Shown here piece after piece: positions 45,611 to 54,774 of a stretch of 64,000 bases of DNA. Both the position numbers and the translations under genes were made by a program. Source of the DNA: Alteromonas portus (GTDB lineage: Bacteria; Pseudomonadota; Gammaproteobacteria; Enterobacterales; Alteromonadaceae); contig NZ_SWCO01000007.1 of assembly GCF_005117025.1 (NCBI RefSeq), positions 372,001-436,000 of the forward strand, read 5' to 3'. Each line of letters starts with the position of its first letter. Position 1 is the first letter of the stretch. The notes beneath the pieces were generated by a model. The model saw only the letters and a program-made list of their open reading frames with translations, did no database searches and had not been told where the DNA came from.

Positions 45611-45702
45611 AAATGGGGTCAGAGTACATTTCACAGTTATTGCTGCTTCAAAAAAATGTACCCTGACCCCTTTATTTAGAAAAATGTACTCTGACCCCAT
45701 TT
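45611..45702. repeat. Palindromic repeat cluster B (three copies)
   Basis: Direct copy of ATGGGGTCAGAGTACATTT at 45611-45631, inverted copy with a change (TACCCTGACCCC) at 45654-45670 and an exact inverted copy at 45682-45702. Starts at the oxidoreductase stop and ends eight bases from the aguB stop, so it may also act as a terminator for both. Confidence 0.85.
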
Positions 45703-45709
45703 ATTTGGG

Positions 45710-46603
45710 TTAGTCGCGCCAGCGTTTGGTTAACTCGTCGTAGGCGTCTATGCGGCGGTCACGGAAGTAAGGCCAAATGCGCTTAACCTGCTCGGTACGT
45801 TCCATATCAAGTTCCACTGATAGCGTGGTTTCACCCTCAGCTTCAGCTTTTGCCAAAATCTCGCCCTGCGGCCCTGCTATGAAGCTTTGCCCCCAGAACT
45901 GAATGCCCGGGTCGCCCTCAACAGGTGACGCTTCAAAACCAGTGCGGTTCGCAACGATTACCGGTACTGAGTTTGCTACAGCATGAGAACGCTGGATGGT
46001 TTCCCATGCGCCGTGCTGGCGGGTACGCTCTTCTTCTGTGTCAGTTAAGTCCCAGCCAATAGCAGTAGGGTAGAACAACAAATCTGCACCTGCCATTGCC
46101 ATTAGACGTGCCGCTTCTGGGTACCATTGATCCCAACATACCAATACGCCAAGTTTACCTACGCTGGTTTCAATAGGTGTGAAGCCCATATCGCCCGGCG
46201 TGAAGTAAAACTTCTCGTAAAAGCCCGGGTCGTCAGGAATATGCATTTTGCGGTACTTGCCCGCAATTTCTTTACTGCGGTCAAATACTACGGCGGTGTT
46301 GTGATATAAACCTGAACCGCGCTTTTCAAAAAGCGACGTCACTAAAACGATATTGTGCTTTTCGGCGAGTTCACCAAAAAAGTCTGTCGCTGGTCCAGGA
46401 ATGGGCTCAGCCAAATCAAAGGCGTCAGTATCTTCTTGCTGACAAAAGTACAAAGTGCTGTGCAGTTCTTGAAGCAAAATACACTCGCAGCCCTCAGCCG
46501 CTAATTTGGCGATTTGCTCGGCACTTTTATTCCAGTTCGTTGCTTTATCGTTGTCAGCAACGGCCTGTTGTACCAGGCCAACTTTTAGCTTAGCTGGACG
46601 CAT
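45710..46603 (-). CDS. aguB: N-carbamoylputrescine amidase
   Basis: 297-residue nitrilase-fold enzyme that hydrolyses N-carbamoylputrescine to putrescine, CO2 and ammonia. Catalytic triad Glu46 (LLQELH), Lys119 (YRKMHIPDD) and Cys156 (VLVCWDQWYPEAA). The sequence EARTRQHGAW-like EERTRQHGAWETIQRSHAVA is typical of AguB. ATG at 46603 lies inside the end of aguA (14-base overlap). Second enzyme of the agmatine route to putrescine. Confidence 0.94.
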   Translation of the reverse strand: MRPAKLKVGLVQQAVADNDKATNWNKSAEQIAKLAAEGCECILLQELHSTLYFCQQEDTDAFDLAEPIPGPATDFFGELAEKHNIVLVTSLFEKRGSGLYHNTAVVFDRSKEIAGKYRKMHIPDDPGFYEKFYFTPGDMGFTPIETSVGKLGVLVCWDQWYPEAARLMAMAGADLLFYPTAIGWDLTDTEEERTRQHGAWETIQRSHAVANSVPVIVANRTGFEASPVEGDPGIQFWGQSFIAGPQGEILAKAEAEGETTLSVELDMERTEQVKRIWPYFRDRRIDAYDELTKRWRD

Positions 46604-47654
46604 GTAATGACACTCCTTTTTTTAAGGTGGTGATAATCGAGTCTTTTAATGTATTTGTGGGTACTTGCATGGAAATACAATGCAAGCTGCCGTATTGTCT
46701 TACGAGTACACTGCAGTCAATTGGTTCAACAATATGATTGGGATGTGCTTTTTGCACCATCTCAATGGCTTCAGCATCTTCTTCTTCACCATACACAGGC
46801 AATAAAATCGCATTATTACAAATCAAGTAATTGGCATACGATGCCGGCAAGCGATCCCCTTCATCATTAACGATATTAGGTAACGGTAAATGAAATTGTT
46901 CATGCTCTGGCAATTCAAGGGCGCATTCGTCACATAACGCTTTCAACCCTTCGAAGTGACTGTCGTTAGGGCGGTTGTTACACGCCTGAATTACTAAGCC
47001 TTTATTCGGGGTAAAGCGCACTAGAGTATCAATATGACCGTCGGTATCATCGCCTTCTAAATGACCATGCTGCAATATAGTAACCTTGCTGCAACCCAGC
47101 ATATCTTTAAAAGTATCTTCGTAAGCACTGAGCGACATGTCGCCATTTCGCTCAGGGTTTAATAAACATTGTGCCGTGCTTAATAAGTGGCCGTTCTCGT
47201 CGATTTCTAACGCGCCGCCTTCCGCTACAATAGGGCTGCTGCGAAGCACAGATTTACACATGGCAGCAAAATAACGCTGATTGGCAAGGTTATCTTCAGA
47301 GGCGATAAATTTGTTACCCCAGCCGTTAAAGCGAAACTCTACGGGAGAGCCATTGCCCTCGCTGTCTTTACAGGTGATAAAGCCATAGTCACGCATCCAG
47401 GTGTCGTTAAAGGATGCCGGAACAATTAGCACTCGGGCGTTCTCTGGTAAACGGGGTTTGAGGTCATCTACGTCATTCGGCGCGCATAACAAAATAACAC
47501 CGGCATTATTGCGGTTTACTGCTGCAATCACATTTAGATAGGTCGCTCTCGCTTCTTCCAACCATGGTGCCCAGTCGGTGTTTGCGTGCGGCCATGCCAA
47601 CATAACTGCATCAATGTCATGCCATTCAGGCGCCATAATACGGTTGCCGTGCAT
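46590..47654 (-). CDS. aguA: Agmatine deiminase
   Basis: 354-residue guanidino-modifying enzyme converting agmatine to N-carbamoylputrescine plus ammonia. Motifs: APEWHDIDAVMLAWPH, VPASFNDTWMRDYGFI (in part), VAEGGALEIDENGHLL, HGHLEGDDTDGHID with the catalytic His, and Cys326 in GSLHCISMQVP. Upstream of and overlapping aguB, together giving a full agmatine-to-putrescine branch. ATG at 47654, with a second in-frame ATG six codons on. Confidence 0.95.
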   Translation of the reverse strand: MHGNRIMAPEWHDIDAVMLAWPHANTDWAPWLEEARATYLNVIAAVNRNNAGVILLCAPNDVDDLKPRLPENARVLIVPASFNDTWMRDYGFITCKDSEGNGSPVEFRFNGWGNKFIASEDNLANQRYFAAMCKSVLRSSPIVAEGGALEIDENGHLLSTAQCLLNPERNGDMSLSAYEDTFKDMLGCSKVTILQHGHLEGDDTDGHIDTLVRFTPNKGLVIQACNNRPNDSHFEGLKALCDECALELPEHEQFHLPLPNIVNDEGDRLPASYANYLICNNAILLPVYGEEEDAEAIEMVQKAHPNHIVEPIDCSVLVRQYGSLHCISMQVPTNTLKDSIITTLKKGVSLHASS

Positions 47655-47803
47655 ATGTAGAATTCCAAGTCGCTTTAAAATAGGGTTCGGATTATAGCCA
47701 TGCCTCAGCAGGAGACCAAGGCAAATGGCGATGAAATTAATTGGCGGTGACGATTACTTTAAGCCATAGCTAAAAACTTGCGTAATCGAAGAGAGCACGA
47801 CTT

Positions 47804-48511
47804 TTACTTTAAATGTCGCCCACCATTAAGGTGTAATGTTTGACCTGTTATGTAATCGCTATCAAATAAATAATTCATTGCTTTAACGGCCTCTTGCGCG
47901 CCGGGTACTATCTCTAACAATGATTTTTTTAACGCCTTCTTTCTGTAGGTTTCATCATCGCCTTCGTTAAACATAAGCAGGGCAGGGGCAACACTGTTCA
48001 CTTTTACATGCGGAGATAGTTTTTTAGCAAATGAGAGGGTTAAGTTATGAAGGGCCGCTTTGCTTGCTGCATAAGCCATATGTTTCTCGCTGCCCGTCTC
48101 CTGAACATAGTCCGTCATATGAATGATGTCAGCTTGTTCTTCACAGTTACACAGTGCTTCTTCAAGTGCCAAATTTATGCGATAGGGAGCAACAGCATGA
48201 ATTATCATCATGCGCTCCATTAAACCTTGCTTGTTGGTATGCGCTTTCTCTTGTGCCCAATCAGAAGCGTTGTGGATCACTCCTCGATAGGTTTTACTGA
48301 TTGCCTTAATCTCATCAATTGCTCGATCAATAGCCGCCTCAGTGCTAAAATCCGCCTGTATGACTGTAGCGCCTTTATCCTTGAGCAGTGCAATACTTGA
48401 GCGATGAGTTCGATAAGTCACAACTACGTGGTGGCCTTGTTCGAGTAAGTTCTGTGCCATTGCCAAGCCTAAACGTTGGCTAGCGCCTGTTATTAATACA
48501 GGTGATTTCAA
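47804..48511 (-). CDS. folM: Dihydromonapterin reductase FolM (SDR family)
   Basis: 235-residue short-chain dehydrogenase reducing dihydromonapterin (and dihydrofolate weakly) with NADPH. Cofactor motif LITGASQRLGLAMAQNLLEQ, VIHNASDWA in place of NNAG, catalytic Tyr/Lys in HMAYAASKAALHN, and GQTLHLNGGRHLK at the end. Those family traits match E. coli FolM (240). Divergent from folE with about 160 bases between, which ties it to pterin metabolism. Confidence 0.9.
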   Translation of the reverse strand: MKSPVLITGASQRLGLAMAQNLLEQGHHVVVTYRTHRSSIALLKDKGATVIQADFSTEAAIDRAIDEIKAISKTYRGVIHNASDWAQEKAHTNKQGLMERMMIIHAVAPYRINLALEEALCNCEEQADIIHMTDYVQETGSEKHMAYAASKAALHNLTLSFAKKLSPHVKVNSVAPALLMFNEGDDETYRKKALKKSLLEIVPGAQEAVKAMNYLFDSDYITGQTLHLNGGRHLK

Positions 48512-48671
48512 GATAATGTCCTTTTTAGAGAAAGGTAACAGTCTTTATATTTTGTGCTAAGTGCACAGCAGGTAGCAATGACATTAAATAAAAGTCATGT
48601 TGCCAAGTAATCGATCTCTAACGAAGCGAAAGTCGTAGAAGATCAAAAAAGAAGTATTAACGGATAAAGTA

Positions 48672-49355
48672 ATGTTAGCAAAAGAAGCGGTAATTGTGCG
48701 TGATGCACTAGACCCCTCTATATCAGAGCCAGCGCAACGTGTACGAGACGCATTAGATGCCAAGGGTTTAGAAACCCCAATGGTGGAAAATGGTCTTACT
48801 GACGATCAAAAGCGCAAACGTATTGAAAGTGCTATGCGTGACGTAATGGACACGCTTGGACTTGATCTAACTGACGACAGCTTGTGTGACACGCCAGCGC
48901 GCATTGCCAAAATGTACGTCAATGAGATTTTCGGTGGTTTGGATTATCGCAAGTTCCCTAAGATTACTGCTATTGAAAATAAGATGCAGATTGACCAGCC
49001 TGTACAGGTCACTGACATTAGCTTAACAAGCACGTGCGAACATCACTTTGTGACTATTGATGGTACGGCCACTGTGTCTTATATACCCAAAGACACTGTG
49101 ATTGGTCTTTCAAAGATAAACCGTCTTGTTGGTTTCTTTGCCCAGCGCCCGCAGGTACAAGAGCGTCTGACACAGCAGGTGCTGGTCGCCCTTCAAACGC
49201 TTACTAACACCGATGACGTAGCGGTGAGTATCAATGCCACCCATTATTGCGTGAAGGCGAGAGGGATCCGCGATACTAATTCATATACAAAAACGTCTGC
49301 GTTAGGCGGCCGTTTTCTTACAGATAGCGAATTGAAGCGAGAGTTTTTTCGTTAA
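48672..49355 (+). CDS. folE: GTP cyclohydrolase I
   Basis: 227-residue zinc enzyme turning GTP into dihydroneopterin triphosphate, the first step of folate and monapterin synthesis. Seen: [33 protein letters not shown] (zinc Cys and His), [31 protein letters not shown] with the second zinc Cys. Length matches E. coli FolE (222). Divergent from folM; strong terminator after. Confidence 0.96.
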   Translation: MLAKEAVIVRDALDPSISEPAQRVRDALDAKGLETPMVENGLTDDQKRKRIESAMRDVMDTLGLDLTDDSLCDTPARIAKMYVNEIFGGLDYRKFPKITAIENKMQIDQPVQVTDISLTSTCEHHFVTIDGTATVSYIPKDTVIGLSKINRLVGFFAQRPQVQERLTQQVLVALQTLTNTDDVAVSINATHYCVKARGIRDTNSYTKTSALGGRFLTDSELKREFFR

Positions 49356-49387
49356 TTTGTCATCTTTATAAGTACTATTAAAAACTT

Positions 49388-49416
49388 AAAAAGCCGCTTT
49401 CGAAGCGGCTTTTTTT
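49388..49416 (+). terminator. Intrinsic terminator after folE
   Basis: Arms AAAAAGCCGCTT and AAGCGGCTTTTT around TCG, with a T-tract. Confidence 0.93.
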
Positions 49417-49463
49417 GTAAGAGGGCACCGAGACAGTAGATGGTTACATTTTCTAATTCACGG

Positions 49464-49763
49464 TTACTTGATTACAAGCTCTGAATCTAGCGAATCGACG
49501 ATCAGATTGATTCGGCCACCAATGCCATCTGCCGCTGTTAGACTAAGAACCTTATTACAACATCCACACGATTCGTGCTGTTCGTGATACATGTCACGAA
49601 CAGAATTTAAATGGAAATCATTAATCGCACCGCAATAAGGGCACATGTATTCCAACGCACTATCACTTTGCATCGTTTTATCCATTACCATGTTTAACAT
49701 ATCCATATGACGTAAGCCGAAATCCTCTGAGTGAAATAAGGGATTTGTTCTGCCTCTATGCAT
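49464..49763 (-). CDS. Small zinc-ribbon protein, unknown function
   Basis: 99 residues, not recognised. Two Cys pairs, CPYCGA and CGCC (about 23 residues apart), look like a zinc ribbon. The C-terminus (GRINLIVDSLDSELVIK) has a strand-like pattern. ATG at 49763; later Met codons are possible starts. Convergent with folE. Its upstream side faces a kilobase without genes, so any promoter would lie there. The conserved-looking cysteines argue that it is a real gene. Confidence 0.6.
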   Translation of the reverse strand: MHRGRTNPLFHSEDFGLRHMDMLNMVMDKTMQSDSALEYMCPYCGAINDFHLNSVRDMYHEQHESCGCCNKVLSLTAADGIGGRINLIVDSLDSELVIK

Positions 49764-50274
49764 TAAATTTGACGGTCCCTATTCGTAGAAATCAAATTGT
49801 GTTCAACTCCCGCTAAAGAGCCGTTTTCTTAGAAGCTGCAAAAAACAAACCACACACAAGGATAAAGTGCTACTTGCTCGTTAACCGGCCATTAAAGTAA
49901 GTTGAATTGCTTTATGGTTGCCTGAACGTGCTATCTAGTAGGTGGGCCATTCTGTCCACGACTAAAGTATAGTAGGTAATTAATTCACTGCCTGTGTAAT
50001 TAACGAATATTTAGTAAGTCGTTGGCGATAAAGCTAATTAAGTTTATTTACTGCCCTGGACGTTTTTTAAGGTCCGTTGGCAAAGCGCGCAAAGTACACT
50101 GCAACGCACTTAAGCGGCGCCTATTTGACTAAAAGCCATAGCGACTTGAAGAGGGCAAGCATAAAAAGTGCAGCGTTCAGATACCTTTTTCACCTGGCAG
50201 CAATTCGTGCTTGAAGTGCAGTTCACTGTCGCTAATAGGGAACGCTGAAGCCGTTGTTCGTGTATACCAAAATT

Positions 50275-50334
50275 CCAGAGGACGAGCGATTTTGCCTACT
50301 TGCGACTGCTCGTGATACCAAAAGGGAACTCTGG
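50275..50334. repeat. Nested inverted repeat in the gene-poor region
   Basis: Outer arms CCAGAG (50275-50280) and CTCTGG (50329-50334) enclose inner arms ACGAGC (50282-50287) and GCTCGT (50308-50313). A folded RNA or remnant of a repeat are both possible. Confidence 0.4.
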
Positions 50335-50674
50335 CCTTTCACATTCAAGTTTTAATGCACAGGGTTTGAGATTTTTACCTATCTCTTAATATTTCAAAGG
50401 GTTTTTGTAAATAAAAATAGTAGTCATACTGATGGCCGAATACGTAGATGTAGTGTTCGAATAGGCGAGGGGAATGTATCTTAATCGCTGAATAAACATT
50501 GTTATATCTTTCTTTGTAAAGCCAGATAATCCGGCGGATGCCAAGATACACTATTTACAAATACTACTTATAGCAGCACTGCTCATAGAAAATTCATAGT
50601 ATGTCGTACTGAAGGGCTTAGCGAACCTATCCTAATTGACGGGTTTACAGGCTTTTTAAATTCTGTTAACTTTT

Positions 50675-50692
50675 AACTTAAACGATTAAGTT
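50675..50692. promoter_or_regulatory. LacI-family-type operator upstream of the MFS gene
   Basis: AACTTAAACGATTAAGTT is symmetric about a central CG and fits the LacI-family core AAnCGnTT. It lies about 155 bases before the MFS start. No LacI gene is in the window. Confidence 0.5.
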
Positions 50693-50848
50693 TCTAATTA
50701 AATTAGTTACCAAGCTTATTACATCCGTTATTGTTATTTGTGAAATATGTGAGTTCTTAAGACACTGCTCGTTTGCCTAAACTCATATATTTTTTTGTAA
50801 GTGCAAAAGGATATACATTTCCTTCATGCCGCAGTTGTGAGACCGACT

Positions 50849-52117
50849 ATGCCTAACCAAGACCGTAGTAGCAGAATAATCCGGTGGTTAACCTATCTTA
50901 TGTTCATGATGTTTGCGATGACATCAGATTCGGTAGGCGAAATAATCAAAGAAGTGAAAGTGGCATTTTCAGTCACCAATGCGCAGGCGAGTTTAATGCA
51001 TTCTCTGCCCATGCTAGGCATCGCACTGTCTGGTTTATTCTTAGGGTTTTTAGCTGACAAATTAGGTCGCAAGCCAACTATTATTATAGGCCTGGCATTA
51101 TTCGGTTTGGCTTGTTACAGCTTTCTCATAGCTGATAACTTTATGCTGATTGTAAGTTTGATGAGCTTGTCAGGGGTTGCCGTTGGTATTTTTAAAACCG
51201 GTGCGCTGGCCCTTATCGGTGACATTTCAACCTCAACAAAACAACACACAGCTACAATGAACGGTGCAGAAGCCTTCTTTGGTGTTGGCGCAATTATAGG
51301 TCCTTTGATTGTTGCATATCTTATTCATCAAGGCGTGGCTTGGCAGTGGCTGTATGTCATTGCTGGCGGCGTTTGTACCCTTCTTATTGTCGGTGCACTT
51401 TTGGTTAAGTACCCGACTTATTCTCGGGACACGTCGTCTGGCGAAAATAAGGTGTCAATTTCGAAAAGCTTGAGTCTAGTTAAAAATCCTTACGCTTTTG
51501 GGTTCTCAATTGGCGCGTTTTTATACGTAGCGGCAGAAAGTGCTATCTACGTTTGGATGCCAAGTTACCTCGTATGCGACGCTGCTACGTTAAAAGCCAC
51601 ATACGACTGTTACAGCGAAGGTTTCTCTCAAACCTTAGCTATTTACTCGGTTACTGCATTTTTTATCCTTCGAGCTGCGGGGCGCTTTATTGGCATTTGG
51701 ATGATGTCTCGCTTTAACTGGGCCTTAGTGTTGATGGTCTTCACGGGCGCGATTGTATTGTGCTTTGGCTTAGGGTTATGGGGCGGAAAGCAGGTGGCAC
51801 TTTATTTGTTCCCGCTAACCGGTATTTTCATGTCGGTCATTTACCCTACGTTTAATTCTAAAGGTATCAGCTGCTTCCCTAAACATCAGCACGGCAGTGT
51901 GGCAGGGGTTATTTTATTCTTTACTGCTGCGGGAGCTGCGGCTGGCCCTTTTATAATGGGCTTAGTGAGCGATGCTAACGGCGGTGATGCGAAATATGGT
52001 TTCATGGTAGCCACTGGCTTTGCCGCCGTATTATTTATTGGCTTGGTATACAACTTTATCAAAAACCCCACTAAACAGCGTTTAGCTGAAATTGAAGCAA
52101 GTGAGTACGCCAACTAA
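50849..52117 (+). CDS. MFS transporter, probably sugar-type
   Basis: 422-residue, twelve-segment major facilitator. The A-motif GFLADKLGRKPTI is present between helices 2 and 3. ATG at 50849 (MPNQDRSSRIIRW) is chosen; an in-frame GTG at 50801 would add 16 residues with no hydrophobic or conserved character. Substrate is unknown; a LacI-type operator about 155 bases upstream suggests a sugar. Monocistronic. Confidence 0.87.
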   Translation: MPNQDRSSRIIRWLTYLMFMMFAMTSDSVGEIIKEVKVAFSVTNAQASLMHSLPMLGIALSGLFLGFLADKLGRKPTIIIGLALFGLACYSFLIADNFMLIVSLMSLSGVAVGIFKTGALALIGDISTSTKQHTATMNGAEAFFGVGAIIGPLIVAYLIHQGVAWQWLYVIAGGVCTLLIVGALLVKYPTYSRDTSSGENKVSISKSLSLVKNPYAFGFSIGAFLYVAAESAIYVWMPSYLVCDAATLKATYDCYSEGFSQTLAIYSVTAFFILRAAGRFIGIWMMSRFNWALVLMVFTGAIVLCFGLGLWGGKQVALYLFPLTGIFMSVIYPTFNSKGISCFPKHQHGSVAGVILFFTAAGAAAGPFIMGLVSDANGGDAKYGFMVATGFAAVLFIGLVYNFIKNPTKQRLAEIEASEYAN

Positions 52118-52257
52118 GCGACATTAGCCGTAACACTGACCGCTCACTGTATCAGTTAACCTAAAGGTGCCGGACTTAAGTTCGGCACTGGTTTTTCAAA
52201 GCGTTGTTGTTTAAGCTTCACCTCATTCCCTCATTTATCATTTTGTATTCACGTCCC

Positions 52258-53073
52258 ATGGATGAATTAAAACAAGCCCAAGCCCTTTACGATACCCTCG
52301 TTGAGTTTGCCGTTACCTACAGCTTTCAAATTGTAGGTGCCATTATCATTTTCCTACTTGGCTGGTGGGTGGCCAATAAGATAGGCCATGTGGTTGAAAA
52401 CCTCATGGTGAATAAGAAAATTGACGTAACGCTGAGCCGGTTTACCGGAGGTGTATGCAAGCTAGTGGTGCTTGGCATAGTTATCATTATCGCCCTGGGG
52501 AACGTTGGTATCAGTGTAACGCCGTTGATTGCGGCACTTGGTGCTGTGGGTCTAGGCGCTGGTCTTGCTATTCAGGGCATGCTGGCAAACTATGCAGCTG
52601 GTTTTACTATAATTATTACCCGCCCCTTTGTTGTCGGCGACACAATTCGCGTGCGTGGCGTTGCTGGCGTTGTCGATCAGGTCATGTTGCCCTACACCAT
52701 TCTTATCGATGAAGATAACGTGCATATTCAAATTCCGAATAAACTTATAGTTGGTGAAATCTTGCACAACTCTGCCGAGAACATGCTTATTGAGCTAGAA
52801 ATTGGCGTGGCTTACTCTAGTAATGTAGACGATGTTATTGAGGTAATTCGCAGTGCAGTTGGGAATGTTGATGGGGTTAGCGCAGAAAAGTCACCGGCTA
52901 TTGGTGTCGATAATTTTGGCGACAGCAGCATTAATTTCGGAATTCGAGTTTGGGCGCCGGCCGTAAGGCATTTCGAAGTGCGCTATGCGCTGAACCAAGC
53001 TATTTTTAACGCCCTTCAGCAGAATAATATTGATATTCCGTTTCCACAGAGAGAAGTCCGAATGTTGGACTAG
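52258..53073 (+). CDS. Small-conductance mechanosensitive channel MscS
   Basis: 271-residue heptameric channel that opens on membrane tension and releases solutes on hypo-osmotic shock. TM1 (FQIVGAIIIFLLGWWVA), TM2 (VCKLVVLGIVIIIALGN), pore-lining TM3 with alternating Gly/Ala (AALGAVGLGAGLAIQGMLAN), then the cytoplasmic beta domain (VGDTIRVRGVAGVV, VHIQIPNKLI). E. coli MscS is 286. ATG at 52258 gives the standard N-terminus; a TTG at 52204 extends it by 18 residues. Confidence 0.94.
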   Translation: MDELKQAQALYDTLVEFAVTYSFQIVGAIIIFLLGWWVANKIGHVVENLMVNKKIDVTLSRFTGGVCKLVVLGIVIIIALGNVGISVTPLIAALGAVGLGAGLAIQGMLANYAAGFTIIITRPFVVGDTIRVRGVAGVVDQVMLPYTILIDEDNVHIQIPNKLIVGEILHNSAENMLIELEIGVAYSSNVDDVIEVIRSAVGNVDGVSAEKSPAIGVDNFGDSSINFGIRVWAPAVRHFEVRYALNQAIFNALQQNNIDIPFPQREVRMLD

Positions 53074-53116
53074 GGCAATCACTCGCGTTCTTTTCGATAT
53101 TATATTAATGAACATT

Positions 53117-53150
53117 TGCCGAATAGCCACTTAGCTATTCGGCATTTTTT
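53117..53150 (+). terminator. Intrinsic terminator after the MscS gene
   Basis: Arms TGCCGAATAGC and GCTATTCGGCA, six-base loop, then six T. It reaches the stop codon of the convergent VOC gene. Confidence 0.92.
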
Positions 53151-53532
53151 ATAGCTCGTAAAGTTCTAGCGGTAACCCATCCGGGTCTTGGAAAAATGTA
53201 AAGCGCTTGCCTGTATACTCATCCACTCTCACCGGTTCGCACTCCACCCTCTTATTGGTTAGGTGGTTAATCATTTCATCTAAGTTGTCGACTTTGAACG
53301 CCAAGTGCCTAAGCCCTTGGGCCTCTGGACGCGATGGCCTTTGTGGTGCCCCCGGAAACGAAAATAATTCAATCTGACTCCCGTCGGGCAGGCCAAGGTC
53401 GCATTTATACGAATCCCGGGCTTCGCGGTAGTTTTCATCGATGATCGAAAACCCTAAAACTTCGGTGTAAAACGCCTTTGAACGCGGGTAGTCACTACAA
53501 ATAATAGCAACATGGTGAAAGCCTTTTAGCAT
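53149..53532 (-). CDS. VOC family protein (YaeR/GloA2-like)
   Basis: 127-residue glyoxalase-fold protein; two paired beta-alpha-beta-beta-beta modules with metal-ligand candidates in GFHHVAIICSDY and LRHLAFKVDN, QIELFSF and PLELYEL. Resembles E. coli YaeR; enzyme activity unknown. ATG at 53532 preceded by GGAA; an ATG at 53583 would overlap the upstream aldo/keto reductase. Twenty bases downstream of that gene's stop in the same direction, so likely one operon. Confidence 0.86.
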   Translation of the reverse strand: MLKGFHHVAIICSDYPRSKAFYTEVLGFSIIDENYREARDSYKCDLGLPDGSQIELFSFPGAPQRPSRPEAQGLRHLAFKVDNLDEMINHLTNKRVECEPVRVDEYTGKRFTFFQDPDGLPLELYEL

Positions 53533-53551
53533 GCTATTTCCTTTTATGTGC

Positions 53552-54502
53552 TTACGGCATCTCTTGACCGCGAGCAACTTCAAATAACTTGTACCAGTGT
53601 TCGCGAGACAAGTGGACGTTGACTGCTTTCTGGCTGGATTTGATCCGTTCTACATTGGTGCTGCCTAGTACTGGCGCAATATTAGCTGGATGTCGCATCA
53701 ACCACGCTAGAACGATAGCTTCAGGCGTTGTTTGGTATTCGCCCGCAAGCTTTGCCACTAAATCTGCTGTAGCGGCGTCTGCACTAGTTTCGGTTTTAGC
53801 TCCAGTATATTTTCCTTGAGCCAAGCTTCCCCAAGCCTGAAGCTGAACATTATTCGTCATACAGTATTCAAGCGTGCCGGGGGCATACCCAATGTTACGA
53901 TTAGCTGAGCTGTTACTTGTTATTCCGTCTTCTAACCAATCTCTAAAGCCAAGGCTCATTTCAAGTTGATTTGAAACGATAGGCGTTGAGAGCGCTGATT
54001 GAAGGTAGTTTATTTGATGACCGTGCATGTTAGACACACCCACATGCTTGATCTTTCCCTGTTGCTGTAAAAGAAGCAAGGTTCCAGCTACTTCTTCTAG
54101 TTCCATCAGTGGGTCAGGGCGATGCAGCAGCAGTACATCTAGCTGCTCGATATTCAATCGAGAGAGAATACCTTCAACAGAAGTGTGAATATGATTTGCT
54201 GAGAAGTCATAACGCTTTGGTCCTAAATCATCCTCAAATCGTATTGCACATTTAGACTGAATAATCATTTTGTCTTTTAACTCAGGCGCTTGTTTAAGCG
54301 CTTCACCAAAAACGGCTTCTGCTTTACCAAAGGTGTAGATATCGGCATGGTCAAACACGTTAATATCTAGGTCTAGTACGGCATCAATGATTGTTCTTGC
54401 TTGGGTTACGTCGGCCTTAGTGGCAGGGTCATTATTCCAGCCTCCGCCTAAACCCATGCACCCATAAATGAGGCGGCTTGCATGCGGAAAGTGTGCATTC
54501 AT
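53552..54502 (-). CDS. Aldo/keto reductase (YdhF-like)
   Basis: 316-residue NADPH-dependent reductase with a TIM-barrel fold. Catalytic tetrad Asp (FDHADIY), Tyr (DIYTFG), Lys (IQSKCAIR) and His (LLLHRPDP). NADP-binding end VLGSTNVERIKSSQ. The QSKCAIR and LLLHRPDPLMELEEVA motifs point to the YdhF subgroup. Upstream of and cotranscribed with the VOC gene. Substrate unknown. Confidence 0.9.
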   Translation of the reverse strand: MNAHFPHASRLIYGCMGLGGGWNNDPATKADVTQARTIIDAVLDLDINVFDHADIYTFGKAEAVFGEALKQAPELKDKMIIQSKCAIRFEDDLGPKRYDFSANHIHTSVEGILSRLNIEQLDVLLLHRPDPLMELEEVAGTLLLLQQQGKIKHVGVSNMHGHQINYLQSALSTPIVSNQLEMSLGFRDWLEDGITSNSSANRNIGYAPGTLEYCMTNNVQLQAWGSLAQGKYTGAKTETSADAATADLVAKLAGEYQTTPEAIVLAWLMRHPANIAPVLGSTNVERIKSSQKAVNVHLSREHWYKLFEVARGQEMP

Positions 54503-54774
54503 GTTGTTATCTCCCTGTTAATAGTGTGAGTGAACAAAAGTATCTTTGCACTCGATAAAAGCCTCGGAGCCTTTTTATTTTCAATAGGTTGGCACTGTAG
54601 TACAGCCATGGACTTTATAAAAGTGCGTTTAGCCGAGAGTATTTTAATAATCGACAGATAGCGCTTCAGATTATCTATGGTGTTGCAGAAGCAATAAAGA
54701 TCACAAAAGCTTACGTTGGCATATCAATATTGAAAGCGTACCAAGTATTAAGTTTGATTAGGAAACGAGGATTT

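Larger units (their letters stand above)
49764..50848. other. Gene-poor kilobase between the zinc-ribbon gene and the MFS gene
   Basis: No credible reading frame on either strand. It contains a nested inverted repeat at 50275-50334 and a LacI-type palindrome at 50675-50692. The rest is AT-rich toward the right end. A decayed gene or a small RNA cannot be excluded. Confidence 0.5.

Noticed and set aside
45611..45702. Repeat cluster B as an integron attC array
   Set aside because: No integrase nearby and the copies lack the attC core-site pairs; short REP-like palindromes explain it better.
49800..50500. CsrB-like regulatory RNA from scattered GGA motifs
   Set aside because: GGA motifs are too sparse and not in hairpin loops; no terminator follows.
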